Assembly (NCBI GenBank): GCA_963764505.1 | Contig: CAVXSP010000001.1 | Coordinates: 496,001 to 560,000, forward strand | Source of the DNA: CAVXSP01 sp963764505 | GTDB lineage: Bacteria > Acidobacteriota > Vicinamibacteria > Vicinamibacterales > SCN-69-37 | DNA length: 64,000 nt | Direction of reading: 5' to 3' | Shown here: piece by piece, positions 18,715 through 32,518 of the stretch | How the letters are laid out: each line of letters starts with the position of its first letter | Numbering within the stretch: position 1 is the first letter of the stretch | The notes under the pieces: model-generated | The model's input: the letters and a program-made list of their open reading frames with translations, nothing else | Told to the model about the DNA's origin: nothing | Databases searched by the model: none | Position numbers and translations under genes: made by a program

Positions 18715-19896
18715 ATGTCGAACCGCCTGTTCACGGCGCGCTTTCTCGTCATGTGCGCGTACAGCTTCACCGTGTTCATCTCGGTGTTCCAGCTCCTTCC
18801 GACCGCGCCGTACCATGTGCTCGATCTCGGCGGCGGCACCGGCGCGGCCGGCCTGTTTCTCGGCTGTCTCACCTATTCGTCGGCGTTCTCCGCGCCACTG
18901 ACAGGCGCCATCGGCGACCGCTTCGGCCAGCGGCGGGTGCTGATGATCGTGAGCGTCGTGTCGGCGGCGTTCTCGATCGGCTATGCGGTGATCACGAACA
19001 TCCCTTTCCTGCTCGCGGTCGTCGTGCTGCACGGTCTGTTCTGGTCCGCCCTGCTGTCCGCGTCGGGCGCCTACATGACCGCCACGATTCCGGAGTCTCG
19101 GCGAGCGGAAGGCATCAGCTACTGGGGGCTCGCATCCACACTCGCGCTGGCGACCGCTCCCACGATCGGGTTCTGGGTGTACCGCCACGGGTGGCTGACG
19201 CTGTGCGCCGAGTTGGTCGTGCTGAACCTCGCGATGGCCGTCATCGCGTGGCGGCTGCCGGAGGATGTCGCGCATGGCGACGCCCCGTCCACCAGGCCGG
19301 GGCGCCGAGAAGACGGTCGGCCGACCTCGGTCGTAGAGACCCGCGTGCTCGTCCTGTCCATCACCATGGCGCTGCTGTCGTTCGGCTACGGGGCCCTCAC
19401 GAGCTTCTCGGCGCTGTTCGCCGACGAGCTGCACGTGTCCCCGCGCGGCGTGTTCCTGGCGATCATGGCGCTGGCGATCCTGGTCATCCGGCTGACGCTC
19501 GGACGGCTGCTGGATCAGGTCGGGCCCCGGCGGGTGCTGCTGGCATGTCTGAGCGCGCCCGCCGCCGGGCTCCTGATGCTCGCGGCGGCGAACGGGCGCC
19601 TGACGTTCGTCGCCGCGGCGCTGGTGTTCGGTCTCGGATTCGGCCTGATGTATCCCGCCTACACGGCATACGTGCTGCGGCACGTGCACTTCACCCGTCG
19701 CGGCGCCGCGTTCGGCGCGATGCTGGCCGCGTTCGACACCGGAGTCGGCTCGGGCTCTTCGTTGACGGGCTGGCTGATTGACCGCTTCGGGTTTCGATCG
19801 GCGTTCGTGTGTGCCGCGGGGCTCGCCCTGCTGTCGCTCCCGTACTTCCTCGTGGCCGAGCGTGCGCTCGGGTTCCGGGATCGCGACCTCGTCTGA
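18715..19896 (+). CDS. Major facilitator superfamily transporter
   Basis: A 393-residue protein with about twelve hydrophobic segments. The MFS loop 2-3 signature appears as GAIGDRFGQRRVLM (near residue 63), and the second-half equivalent as LGRLLDQVGPRRVLLA. Length and plan fit drug-efflux or sugar-efflux type MFS proteins. No substrate-specific residues are evident. The ATG at 18715 precedes NRLFTARFLVMCAYSFTVF, the first helix. It converges with the ABC permease gene, 17 bases apart. Confidence 0.9.
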   Translation: MSNRLFTARFLVMCAYSFTVFISVFQLLPTAPYHVLDLGGGTGAAGLFLGCLTYSSAFSAPLTGAIGDRFGQRRVLMIVSVVSAAFSIGYAVITNIPFLLAVVVLHGLFWSALLSASGAYMTATIPESRRAEGISYWGLASTLALATAPTIGFWVYRHGWLTLCAELVVLNLAMAVIAWRLPEDVAHGDAPSTRPGRREDGRPTSVVETRVLVLSITMALLSFGYGALTSFSALFADELHVSPRGVFLAIMALAILVIRLTLGRLLDQVGPRRVLLACLSAPAAGLLMLAAANGRLTFVAAALVFGLGFGLMYPAYTAYVLRHVHFTRRGAAFGAMLAAFDTGVGSGSSLTGWLIDRFGFRSAFVCAAGLALLSLPYFLVAERALGFRDRDLV

Positions 19897-19913
19897 CCGG
19901 CCGGCCGGCGCGG

Positions 19914-20738
19914 CTACGCCGCCTGCGACCTGCTGAACGTCCACGCGCCTGCGGCGGTCAGCAGAACGGCGGCGGCGGCCGTGAGGGCCACGTCGAATCC
20001 GAGCGACCAGCGGATCAACCCGGCCACGCGGGCGGCCTCCAGGAGCGGCCGGGTCGCGGCGCCGTCGGAAATCATGGTGCCGGAGAACATGACGTTGCGG
20101 ATGGCGTCGACGCCGTAGGTGAGCGGATCGGCGGTCATGAGCGCGCGCATCCAGACTGGTGCGGACGCCATCGGAAACATGGCGCCGCTCAGGAAGAAGA
20201 GCGGCATGACCAGGAAGTTCATGACCATCTGGAAGCTCTGCATCGACTCCATGCGCGATGCGACGATCACGCCGAGGCTCGTGACGGCGACGCTCATGAG
20301 GAAGCCCAGCACGAGCATCTCGAGCACGATTCCCGGCGAGAGGGCGATGCCGACGAGCGGTCCGATGCCGATCAGGATCGCCACCTGGATGAGGGCGACC
20401 GTGGCGCCGCCGAAGCTCTTGCCCACGGCGACCGCCCACCGCGGCACAGGCGCCACGAGCACCTCCTTGAGGAACCCGAACTCGCGATCCCAGATGATCG
20501 AAATGGCCGCGAAGATCGACGTGAACAGAATGCTCATGCCGATCACGCCCGGATACATGAACTTGATGTAGTCGATGTTCCCGGCGCTCGTCAGGCGCAT
20601 CCCCGCCGTGATGCCCTTGCCGAGGATGGCAAGGTAGATCAGCGGCTGGGCCACCGTGGCCACGATGCGCGCCCGCTCGCGCACCGCGAGCTTCGCCTCT
20701 CTCAGCCAGATCGTGTAGATGACCGTCAGCGCTCGCAT
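19914..20738 (-). CDS. ABC-2 type transporter permease
   Basis: A 274-residue membrane protein of the ABC-2 / DrrB type, with about six transmembrane segments. The conserved block FGFLKEVLVAPVPRWAVAVG (about residues 88-107) and a late MNFLVMPLFFLSGAMFPM are typical. These permeases export drugs, polysaccharide precursors or lipids. The ATPase gene lies immediately upstream on the same strand, 19 bases away, giving a two-gene exporter operon. Confidence 0.9.
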   Translation of the reverse strand: MRALTVIYTIWLREAKLAVRERARIVATVAQPLIYLAILGKGITAGMRLTSAGNIDYIKFMYPGVIGMSILFTSIFAAISIIWDREFGFLKEVLVAPVPRWAVAVGKSFGGATVALIQVAILIGIGPLVGIALSPGIVLEMLVLGFLMSVAVTSLGVIVASRMESMQSFQMVMNFLVMPLFFLSGAMFPMASAPVWMRALMTADPLTYGVDAIRNVMFSGTMISDGAATRPLLEAARVAGLIRWSLGFDVALTAAAAVLLTAAGAWTFSRSQAA

Positions 20739-20757
20739 GCGTCCGGACTCCGGCGGG

Positions 20758-21744
20758 TCAGCGTCTGCCTCCCATGCCTCTCCGCCACAGCCTCATGCCC
20801 TGCCGCATCAGGTCCATGCTCGATCCCTCCTCGGCCCGGATGGCGTGGCCGGTAAGCGCGAGGAACACGTCTTCGAGGCTCGGCGGCTTCACCTGAACCG
20901 AGACGATCCGTCCGCCGAAGTCGCCGATCAGGCGCGGCACGAACTCGGCGCCCGACGCGATCTGGAAGTGCAGTTGCCCGTCCACCCGCCTGACGTCCAC
21001 GCCGTACCGTGCCCGGAGATCCTGCTCGAGCGCCCCGTCGCCGCCGACGATCACCTTGTCGCCGCCGATGCCCCGTTTGAGCGCGGCTGGCGTGTCCATC
21101 GCCTGGATCCGCCCGTGATCGACGATGGCGATGCGATCGCAGTGCTCCGCCTCGTCCATGTAGTGCGTCGTCATGAACACGGTCGTGCCGACCTGGTCGC
21201 GCAGCGTGTGGACGTGCTGCCAGATCGCGTTGCGCGTCTGCACGTCCAGGCCGAGCGTCGGCTCGTCGAGGAACAGCACCTTCGGATGGTGGAGCAGGCC
21301 CCTGGCGATTTCCAGCCGGCGTTTCATGCCTCCCGAGAACGTCAGGACGAGCGACGACCGGCGGTCGAGAAGGTCGACCATCCTCAGGACCTCGTCGGCG
21401 CGCGACCTGAAGATGTCGCCCGGGATGCCATAGAGCATCGCGTGGAACTTCAGGTTCTCGTCGGCGGTGAGCCGCACGTCGAGCGAGGGGTCCTGGAATA
21501 CCAGCCCGATCGATTGCCGAACCCGATTGGGCTGGCGCAGGACGTCCGCGCCGGCGAGCAGGGCATGGCCGCTCGTCGGCTTCAACAATGTCGCCAGGAT
21601 CTTGATCGTGGTCGACTTGCCGGCGCCGTTCGGTCCCAGGAACCCGAAGATCTCGCCGGCGCCGACGGTGAAGCTCACGCCGGCGACGGCCGTGAGGTCG
21701 CCGAACGTCTTGACGAGAGTGTCGACGTCGATGATGGCAGGCAC
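20758..21744 (-). CDS. ABC transporter ATP-binding protein (DrrA-like)
   Basis: This 328-residue ATPase has Walker A GPNGAGKST (about residue 36), Q-loop VFQDPSLDVRL, signature TFSGGMKRRLEIARG, Walker B KVLFLDEPTLGLD and the H-loop in FMTTHYMDEAEHCDR. A C-terminal DrrA-type regulatory domain follows. It pairs with the ABC-2 permease just downstream for ATP-driven export. No ATG fits the N-terminus; GTG at 21744, reading PAIIDVDTLVKTFGD, is the sensible start, although the frame stays open further upstream. Confidence 0.92.
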   Translation of the reverse strand: MPAIIDVDTLVKTFGDLTAVAGVSFTVGAGEIFGFLGPNGAGKSTTIKILATLLKPTSGHALLAGADVLRQPNRVRQSIGLVFQDPSLDVRLTADENLKFHAMLYGIPGDIFRSRADEVLRMVDLLDRRSSLVLTFSGGMKRRLEIARGLLHHPKVLFLDEPTLGLDVQTRNAIWQHVHTLRDQVGTTVFMTTHYMDEAEHCDRIAIVDHGRIQAMDTPAALKRGIGGDKVIVGGDGALEQDLRARYGVDVRRVDGQLHFQIASGAEFVPRLIGDFGGRIVSVQVKPPSLEDVFLALTGHAIRAEEGSSMDLMRQGMRLWRRGMGGRR

Positions 21745-21835
21745 GAACGGGGGATGGACGATTCGCCAACGCCTTCCGCAGTCCGCACGAGGACTGCGAG
21801 CGGGTCGCGAACGGTGATCGTGGATCGTCCCGGGC

Positions 21836-24802
21836 CTAGACGACGGCGGCGGTTCGATCCATCGACTTCTGGCGGCGCGAGTCGCCCGTCTGGCGGCGGG
21901 TCCGATCCAGGACCTGGCGGCACGCGTCGCGGAACCGGGTCTCGAGTGCGCGAGCCTCTGCGCCGAACGCCGGCGGGATGCGCAGCCACGCCGCCTGGGC
22001 GTCCTTGACCGTGTCAGCCGCCGTCCGCCAGCGGACCTCCTGGCTCGCCCTGCCGCCCATGGCGTTGCTCGCCAGGGCCGAGCGCAGCCGTGCGGCGAGC
22101 AATTCCGTCTGTGAGAGCCCTTCGGCGCGCTCCTCGCGCATTTCCGCGGCGATGGCTTCGACCCGTGCGACCAGCTTGGCCATCCGTTCGCGGGCGACCG
22201 CCGGATCGAGGTCGGTGTTCCTGAAGCCCTCTGGCCACCGCTCGAGCACGCGCGCGAGCGCGGCCTGCCAGCGCTCCGCCAGCGGCTGCATGCCGGCGGC
22301 CGCCACCGGAACGCCGCGGTTCCATGCGGTACGGAGCTCCTGGACCCGCACCCCGAGCTGATCAGGGACCGCGCCGTCGGCCGTGCCGGTGAGGTCCTCG
22401 AGCGCGATGACCAGCGCCTCGCGCTCCGCCAGTTTGTTCTGCAGCGTGATCTGATGGCGGTTGTGATAGCGCTCGAAGAAGCGATCGGCCGCCGCGCGGA
22501 AGCGCTGCCACACGGCTTCCGACTTGCTGCGCCGGACCGGTCCAATCGTCTTCCACTCGGCCTGGAGCCGCTTCATCTCGGCGGAGGCGGCGTCCCATTC
22601 CATGGATTCGGCCAGCGTCTCGGCGCGGCCGCACAGCGCCTCCTTGCGTGCGAGGTTCTCCGCCCAGAGCTTCTTGCGGGTGGTCAGGTCCTCGCGGCGG
22701 CGCGAGAAGAACTGGTTGCACGCCGTGCGGAAGCGGTGACCCAGATCGCGGGCGGCATCGCGTGCCACTGGGCCGGTCTGCTCCCACTCCGTCTGGAGCT
22801 CCTGGATTCGGGCCGACGCCTTCACCCAGTCCGTCGACGCGGCGAGCGTCTCGGCTTCGGTGACCAGCGCCGCCTTCCGCTGCAGGTTGGCTTCGCGCTC
22901 CTCGCGGAGCCGCACGAAGAAGCCTTCGCAGCGGGCCCGGATGAAGTCGGTCGCAATCCGGAACCGTTCCCAGAGCTTCTGCGCCGAGTGCCGCGGCGCC
23001 TCGGCGGCCTCCTGCCAGCGGGCGTTGAGCTCCTTCAGGGCCCTGGCGGTCGCCAGCAGGTCGGAATCCTTGCCGGTCTCCATGTCGCTCTTGAGCGAGG
23101 CGACAATTGCTTCGGCCATCGCGATCAGCTTCTCCTGCTGCTGGCCGTTCGCGAACCGCCGCCATTCGTCCATCTCGCGCAGCTCGCGAACGCGCGGGGC
23201 GAGCTGCTCCTGGAGACGCCGCAGCGAGGCGCAGGCGTCCTGCACGTCCTTCTGGCCGGAGTCCCGGGCGTCCTTGTCCTTCGTCGTCTCGAGGTGTCCC
23301 GCCTCGTCCAGGCCGGCGCGCAGATCGCGCATCAGGCGCTCGCCCTCGCGCAGCGTGAGCGTGTCGGCCTCACGTGCCTGCTTCGCGCGATCGCCGAGCT
23401 GCGTCAGCCTGGCGAGCAGTTCCTCGCGCGCCTTGCGCGCCGCCTCGCGGTCCACGGCCTCGCGCGCCTCGAACGCCGCGCCCACGGCCGCCAGACGATC
23501 GTCGAGATCCGGCGCGGCCCGCAGGCCCTCCGAGAGAGTGGCGGAGAGGCCGCGTGCCTCCGGGCTGAGCGCCTGCCAGCGGGCTCCGGCCGCCGCCGCG
23601 TCCTCTCGGGACAGCAGCTCCTCGGCCTCCGCGACGAGCGCCTCGAGCTTGAGGCGCACCTCCGCCAGCACGCTGCGCAGCTCATGCCGTCTCCGGCACG
23701 CGGCCACCGCCTTGGCGAATCGCTCGGCCAGGCGGTCGGCCTCCGGGCCATTCCCGACCAGCGGCAAGAGCGATCGCCATTCTTCTTCGATAGGAACGAG
23801 CTGTTCGAGCATGTCTTCGCTGTCGAGCGCTTCGACCGACGCGCAGAGTGCCTCGCGCGTGGCCAGGGCTTCGGCGCGCAGCCGCGCCCGTTCGGCCGCT
23901 TCGGCCGCCTGCCGCCGGCCCTCTGCGATCGCCAGCGCGACGCCGTCGCGCGCCCGTTCGAACTGCGCGGCCGCGTCCTCATCGCTGGCGCTCGGGTCGC
24001 TCGCCTGCAGCTCTCGCCATGCGTCGACCAGCCTCGCCAGCTCGACGTCCGCGCGCTCCGGCTCGGGTGCCTCTGCGAGCAGACGGTTGATCGCCTCGAG
24101 CAGCGCCGCCGCGTGCCGGCGACGCTCTTCTTCTGCCGCGACCCGCGCGGCCTCGGCGGCCTCGATCTCCTGAATCATCGTGCGTGCTCGCCTGGCGACG
24201 CTCTTCTGCTGCGCACGAGTCTCGATCGAACGAAGGATGGTCAGATCGCCCGAGACAGGGGGGATCGCCCGTTCGAAAGCCGCGAGCGCGACGTCTTTGT
24301 GATCGCTGTTGAGCGCCGTCTCGAGCAGTTCCTTGGTGTCGGTCAACCGCCCGAGCGCGTCGACGGCGGTCTGCTCGTGGCGGGCGTGGCGCGCGATGCT
24401 CCCGAGCGCCCGCGGATCGTCCACCCGCAATAGGGCCTCCGCCCGAACCGTGCCGGACGCATCGCTCTTTGCAAGCGTCGACAGGCGGCGGGCATCCCGA
24501 ATCCCGCGCACCATCATCAGCGCGGCGGTCTCGTCCGTCTCCGGAGCGGTCGCCAGCGCGAGCAGCCGGTCGGCGGCTCGGTCGCGTGTCTCCTCGTCCG
24601 CGTCGTCTCCCGCGATCTGCGTCAGCACGGCGACGTCACCGATGCGTGCGAGGCTGGCCCTTCTCACCCTCGGGTCAGGGTCGTTCTCCGCCAGCATCGC
24701 CAGTTCGGTGGCGTCGTCGAGCTCGCGCAGCGCCTCCAGCCGGACGGCCGGGTCGGCGTGCTTCCATCGGGGTTGCGGCTTGAGTCGATCGAGCAGTCCC
24801 AT
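21836..24802 (-). CDS. HEAT-repeat and DUF349 domain protein
   Basis: A 988-residue cytosolic protein. Residues 1-200 contain HEAT-like repeats (DPAVRLEALRELDDATELAM, DPDPRVRRASLARIGD). Long coiled-coil segments follow (AAEEERRRHAAALLEAINRL), and from about residue 540 there are tandem DUF349 repeats, recognisable by the recurring W-x-L/W pattern: LNARWQEAAEAP, LQTEWEQTGPVARD and LQAEWKTIGPVRRSKSEAVW, each followed by Lxxx(F/W)RxAxDxFF. DUF349 proteins are linked to chromosome or RNA processes, but no mechanism is certain. Start: MGLLDRLKPQPRWKHADPAV at 24802. Confidence 0.85.
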   Translation of the reverse strand: MGLLDRLKPQPRWKHADPAVRLEALRELDDATELAMLAENDPDPRVRRASLARIGDVAVLTQIAGDDADEETRDRAADRLLALATAPETDETAALMMVRGIRDARRLSTLAKSDASGTVRAEALLRVDDPRALGSIARHARHEQTAVDALGRLTDTKELLETALNSDHKDVALAAFERAIPPVSGDLTILRSIETRAQQKSVARRARTMIQEIEAAEAARVAAEEERRRHAAALLEAINRLLAEAPEPERADVELARLVDAWRELQASDPSASDEDAAAQFERARDGVALAIAEGRRQAAEAAERARLRAEALATREALCASVEALDSEDMLEQLVPIEEEWRSLLPLVGNGPEADRLAERFAKAVAACRRRHELRSVLAEVRLKLEALVAEAEELLSREDAAAAGARWQALSPEARGLSATLSEGLRAAPDLDDRLAAVGAAFEAREAVDREAARKAREELLARLTQLGDRAKQAREADTLTLREGERLMRDLRAGLDEAGHLETTKDKDARDSGQKDVQDACASLRRLQEQLAPRVRELREMDEWRRFANGQQQEKLIAMAEAIVASLKSDMETGKDSDLLATARALKELNARWQEAAEAPRHSAQKLWERFRIATDFIRARCEGFFVRLREEREANLQRKAALVTEAETLAASTDWVKASARIQELQTEWEQTGPVARDAARDLGHRFRTACNQFFSRRREDLTTRKKLWAENLARKEALCGRAETLAESMEWDAASAEMKRLQAEWKTIGPVRRSKSEAVWQRFRAAADRFFERYHNRHQITLQNKLAEREALVIALEDLTGTADGAVPDQLGVRVQELRTAWNRGVPVAAAGMQPLAERWQAALARVLERWPEGFRNTDLDPAVARERMAKLVARVEAIAAEMREERAEGLSQTELLAARLRSALASNAMGGRASQEVRWRTAADTVKDAQAAWLRIPPAFGAEARALETRFRDACRQVLDRTRRQTGDSRRQKSMDRTAAVV

Positions 24803-25022
24803 AAGCGACTGCTTAGTAAGAAAAGGTCGTGCCGTACAGCGTGCGCCGATCCCGGAAGGCGCCTGGTGCCGATTGGCCCTTTGGGGTCAACTACTTAGAG
24901 GGAGTGCCGTCTTCGGTCCCCGGCGAGCGACGACGGGCGCGGATCCGTAGTCCTGAATCGCGAATCCAAAACTCCATCGATCCGCCGTTTCCGGCCGGCC
25001 GGTCGTAGGAGTCGGGCCGGCA
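24803..25022. other. Intergenic region with no recognised gene
   Basis: About 220 bases lie between the end of the M3 peptidase gene and the start of the HEAT/DUF349 gene, both on the minus strand. The part near 24810-24900 is comparatively A+T-rich (for example TAGTAAGAAAAGG) and likely carries the downstream gene's promoter. Confidence 0.4.
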
Positions 25023-26850
25023 TCAGATCAGCTGCTCCAGCCTGGCCACGAGCCCTTCGAGCCTGGTCACGACGGCCTGGACGGTGGAGGGCTCCGCCAG
25101 GTCGACGCCGGCGTTCCGGAGCAGGGTCATCGGGTGATCGCTGCCTCCCGACGCGAGGAGCGCGAGATAGCGGGCCCGCGCCTCCGCCCGGGCGGCCTCG
25201 GATCCCGTGGTCATCTCGCTGGCGAGCTTGGCCGCGGAGGCGAAGCAGGTGGCGTACTGGTACGACGTAGTACGGCGTGTGGAAGAAGTGCGGGATCCGC
25301 GCCCAGGTCAGGGGCGTGAGGGGCTCGGTGTCGACGGCGTCCCCGTAGTAGGCGTCGAACCGCTCCGCGTACAGCGTGTTCAGCACGTCGGCGGTGATCG
25401 GCTGATCCTGTTCGACGAGCTGGTGCGCGGCCAGCTCGAAATCGGCGAACATCACCTGGGTGTAGAACGTGCTCGTAACGCTGTCGATCGCGTGCTGCAG
25501 CAGGACGATCTGCTCGTCGCGATCGGTGGCCCGCCCGACCAGGTGCTCGAGGAGCAGCTCCTCGCTCAGCGTCGACGGGACCTCGGCCACGAAGATCGTG
25601 TAGTCGGAGTACACGAAGGGCTGCCGCTCGTGCGACAGCATCGTGTGCATCGAGTGTCCCATCTCGTGCGCCAGCGTGAATACGTCGTCCAGGGTGTCGT
25701 TCCAGTTCATCAGCATGTACGGGTGCACGCCGTACACGGGCGCCGAGTAGGCGCCGCTGCGCTTGCCTTCGTTCTTGTACACGTCGATCCAGCGCTCGCG
25801 GAAGCCGCGCCACATCCGCGCCTGATACTCGGCACCGAGCGGTCCGACGGCCTCGACGATGCGCGCGAGCACGTCCGGGTAGGCGTAGCGGCGGTCCCAT
25901 TCAATCAGCGGAATCGAGAAATCGAACGGGCAGTAGCGCTCGAGACCCAGCGCGCGCCGCCGAAGGCGATGGTAGCGGCGCAGGGGCTCGGTGCCCGCGC
26001 GGGTCGCGGCGATCAGTGTCTCGACCACGCTCCGTGGAATGTCGTTGCCGTGCAGCGCCGCGTCGAGCGTCGTGCGGTAGCCGCGTGAGCGGGCATGGAA
26101 CCAGTCGCGCTGGCAGACCGCGTGGTACAGCGTGGCGTAGGTGTTCGCGGAGGCCGCGTACGTGCCGTAGTGCGCCAGGAAGGCCTCCCGCCGATCCTGC
26201 TGGTGCCGGTTCGTCGCGAGCACCGCTCGATACTGGCCGTAGGACATCGTCACGGTCTCGCCCGTGCTCAGCGTCACCTGCGGGAACTTCGCGTCCGCCG
26301 TCGACAGGGCGGAGTACGCTTCGTGGGGCGCGCCCGACAGCCGCGACGAGAGCGACAGCAGCCGCTCACCGGCCTCGTCCAGCACGTGTTCCTGCTGCCG
26401 GTACACCTCCTCGATCGCGAAGCGATAGACGGCCAGTGGCGGGTCGGCGGCCAGCCAGCCCCTGACAACCTCGAGCGGAATGCTCAGCAGCTCGGGGTTG
26501 AACCAGGACGTCGCCTGGTGCCAGCGGGCGAGCAGCGCCTGAACCTGCTGCTTGCGCGCGTTCACCCCGTTGTCCCGCTGGTCCTCGTCGTATTTCAGGG
26601 ACGGATAGAAATACACGCGGTAGGCGAGCTGCCCGAGCGCGTCGTTGAGCCGAAGCGCCGTGAGCAGCCGATCCGGTCCGGCCGTCAGCGTGCCCTTGAG
26701 CGCGGCGTACTCGTCGATGCGCCGATCCAGTTCGGTGCGCGCCTGTTCCCACGCGGACCAGTCTGGATAGATGTCCTGAAGGTTCCACTTGAAGGTCTCG
26801 TCGATCTCGGGTCGATTGCGCGAGCGCGGCGCGGGAGGGGCGGTAGCCAT
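25023..26850 (-). CDS. pepF: M3 family oligoendopeptidase F, with a frameshift near the C-terminus
   Basis: About 608 residues when joined. The protein starts at MATAPPAPRSRNRPEIDETF and carries the zinc motif FTLAHEMGHSMHTM (HExxH) and a distal Glu in VPSTLSEELLLEHLV, as in oligoendopeptidase F, a cytosolic peptidase of short peptides. The frame breaks at about 25258-25268: the coding strand reads TAC TAC GTC G TAC CAG TAC, where YYVYQYATCFASAAKLASEM is expected. The second frame then continues to the stop at 25023 (LEGLVARLEQLI). One surplus base explains it. A sequencing or assembly indel is likely, because both sides are intact. It is divergent from the ArsR gene. Confidence 0.88.
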
Positions 26851-26944
26851 CCGATCGATCATACGGAGCGCCCGCCGCTTGTCCACCGGCCGGCGGCGGA
26901 CCGGCGCGGAGACGGTGGCGCGCGGGCACCCGGTTGCGTTAATG

Positions 26945-26972
26945 ATATCCATACATATAGATTTGTGGATAT
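26945..26972. promoter_or_regulatory. Putative operator (inverted repeat) at the ArsR-methyltransferase start
   Basis: ATATCCA at 26945-26951 and TGGATAT at 26966-26972 form perfect 7-base arms around a 14-base A+T-rich centre in an otherwise very G+C-rich region. The right arm overlaps the ATG at 26971. ArsR-family regulators usually bind such inverted repeats, so autoregulation is a reasonable inference. The repeat also lies in the shared intergenic region with the divergent M3 peptidase. Confidence 0.5.
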
Positions 26973-27905
26973 GATGGACGCGACAGGGCTGCTGAAGCTT
27001 CTCGGAGACGAGACCCGGCTGCGGCTGCTCCGCGTCCTGTCGCGCGAATCCCTCAACGTCTCCGAGCTCACGGCGGTGCTCGGCGTCGCACAGTCCGGCG
27101 TTTCCCGCCATCTCGGGCTGCTGCGCGACGCGGGGCTCGTCGCCGAGGAGCGCGCCGGCGCCTTCACGCGCTATCGGCTCGCGCCGGAGATGACGAGCGA
27201 GCACGGTGAGCGCGCAGGCCTCTGGGGGTGGCTCCGCGTGGAGCTGGACCGGCGCACCGCCGCCACGCGCGCCGACGACGCGCGCCTCGAGGAAGTCCGG
27301 CGGGTCCGGAAGGAGGACTTCGCGGAGGGTGGTGAGGAACGGCGCCAGTTCGTGCCCGGCCGGAGCTGGGCGGCCTGGGCCAGGGCGCTCGGCCTGCTCC
27401 TCCCGCCGCTGGAGGTGGCCGACGTCGGATGCGGCGAGGGATACCTCACGATCGAGGCCGCTCGCTGGGCCCGGCGCGTCATTGCCGTCGATCGGTCGGC
27501 CGAGGCCCTCGCTCGGGCGCGGGCCCTCGCGGTCCGCCGGAAGGTGACCAACATCACCTGGAAGCGCGGCCTGCTCGACCGGCTGCCGATAGGGGACGCC
27601 TCGGTCGACGTCGCGCTGTTGTCGCAGGCGCTGCACCACGCACCCGAGCCGGCGCGCGCGCTGACCGAGACGATGCGGATCCTGCGCCCCTCCGGCCGCG
27701 TGCTGATCCTCGATCTCCGGGAGCACGACGAGACCTGGGTGCGGCGGAGGCTCGGCGACCGCTGGCTCGGCTTCGCCGAGGAGGATCTGCGCGGGTTGTT
27801 GACGGGCGCGGGGTTCGCGGACGTCGTCGTGCGCATCGGTGCGCGGCGGGCCGGCGACCCCTTCACCGTCCTGATTGCCGCCGGCACAAGGAAGGCCGGT
27901 CACGA

Positions 27906-27909
<4 letters not shown>
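26971..27909 (+). CDS. ArsR-family regulator fused to SAM-dependent methyltransferase
   Basis: A 312-residue fusion. Residues 1-90 form an ArsR winged helix (LLKLLGDETRLRLLRVLSRE, LGVAQSGVSRHLGLLRDAGL) without the Cys metal sites of classic ArsR. Residues from about 130 form a class I methyltransferase with SAM motif I VADVGCGEGYLTIEAARWA and a following acidic end in VIAVDRS. Proteins of this architecture regulate methionine and SAM-cycle genes in several phyla (compare the SahR group). The stop overlaps the metH ATG by four bases, strongly supporting control of metH, with SAM or SAH as a plausible ligand. The ATG at 26971 is preferred. Confidence 0.88.
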
Positions 27910-31679
<3,770 letters not shown>

Positions 31680-31700
31680 GCCGGAGATCTACACTACGCC

Positions 31701-32096
31701 ATGCCCGCGCATTCTCCCGACGACCTGCCGCGCCTGTTCGCCGAGGGGCTCAACGCCGCCGATGCCGATGCGGTCGCGGCCCTCTACGAGGACGAGGCGA
31801 TCCTGGTCTCGGATCCGAAGCACGTCGTGAAGGGCCGAGACGCCATCCTGGAGGGCTTGCGGAACTTCGTCGGGATCCGTCCGCACATGACGCTCAACGC
31901 CGCGCGGGTCGTGCGCAACGGAGATGTGGCGCTCGTCTACTCCGACTGGACGATTGCCGGCACCCGCCCGGACGGCTCCCTGATGAGCGTCGATGTCAGG
32001 CCGACCCAGATCGCACGACGACAGACGGACGGAATCTGGCGCATCGTGATCGACGATCCCAGCGTCGACGACTCGGCGCCGGCGGAGGCGACTTGA
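31701..32096 (+). CDS. NTF2-like / DUF4440-type protein
   Basis: A 131-residue protein with the cone-shaped SnoaL/NTF2-like pattern: LPRLFAEGLNAADADAVAAL, YEDEAILVSDPKHVVKGRDA and VALVYSDWTIAGTRPDG. Such small proteins act as isomerases, binding subunits or immunity-like factors. Specific function is not predictable. No signal peptide. It is 21 bases downstream of metH and one base upstream of the next GTG start, so it may be part of the same transcript. Confidence 0.7.
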   Translation: MPAHSPDDLPRLFAEGLNAADADAVAALYEDEAILVSDPKHVVKGRDAILEGLRNFVGIRPHMTLNAARVVRNGDVALVYSDWTIAGTRPDGSLMSVDVRPTQIARRQTDGIWRIVIDDPSVDDSAPAEAT

Positions 32097-32097
32097 C

Positions 32098-32493
32098 GTG
32101 CGAAGCTCGTTGCGGCTGCTGAGGGCGGCGATCGCCGGCTACGTCGTTCTCGCCGCGGGCGCGTCCGCCGGGACCTTCCTCGCGAGGCTCGCTTTTCCGC
32201 AGACGGGCCAGCCGTTCCCGACCACGCCGTTCCTCTCCGTGAGCGTGGCGATCGGGTTCGCGGCCGCGATGGCCGGCGGCTACGTATGTGCGCGCCTCTC
32301 GCCGTCAGGATGGCGTCTCGAATCGATGGCGACGCTCGTCGTGCTGGTGCTCGGGCTCGCCGTGCTCGGCGCGCGGCTCTCACCCGAGCCAAGGCAGCCG
32401 CCCGGCTTCCTGCCACTCGTCACGCTGCTCGGCGTCATCGGTCTCTGGGCGGGCGCCATGGCCGAGCGGGCGGTTCATGGCGGCCCGAAATGA
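32098..32493 (+). CDS. Small integral membrane protein
   Basis: A 131-residue protein with four hydrophobic segments (LLRAAIAGYVVLAAGASAGT, VSVAIGFAAAMAGGYVCA, MATLVVLVLGLAVLGARL, LVTLLGVIGLWAGAMAERA). It starts at GTG 32098, one base after the previous stop region. No family named; the topology recalls small uncharacterised membrane proteins of about 120-130 residues. Ends close to the convergent M28 peptidase gene. Confidence 0.65.
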   Translation: MRSSLRLLRAAIAGYVVLAAGASAGTFLARLAFPQTGQPFPTTPFLSVSVAIGFAAAMAGGYVCARLSPSGWRLESMATLVVLVLGLAVLGARLSPEPRQPPGFLPLVTLLGVIGLWAGAMAERAVHGGPK

Positions 32494-32518
32494 CTGCCGC
32501 TGGAGACAGTCCGAGCGA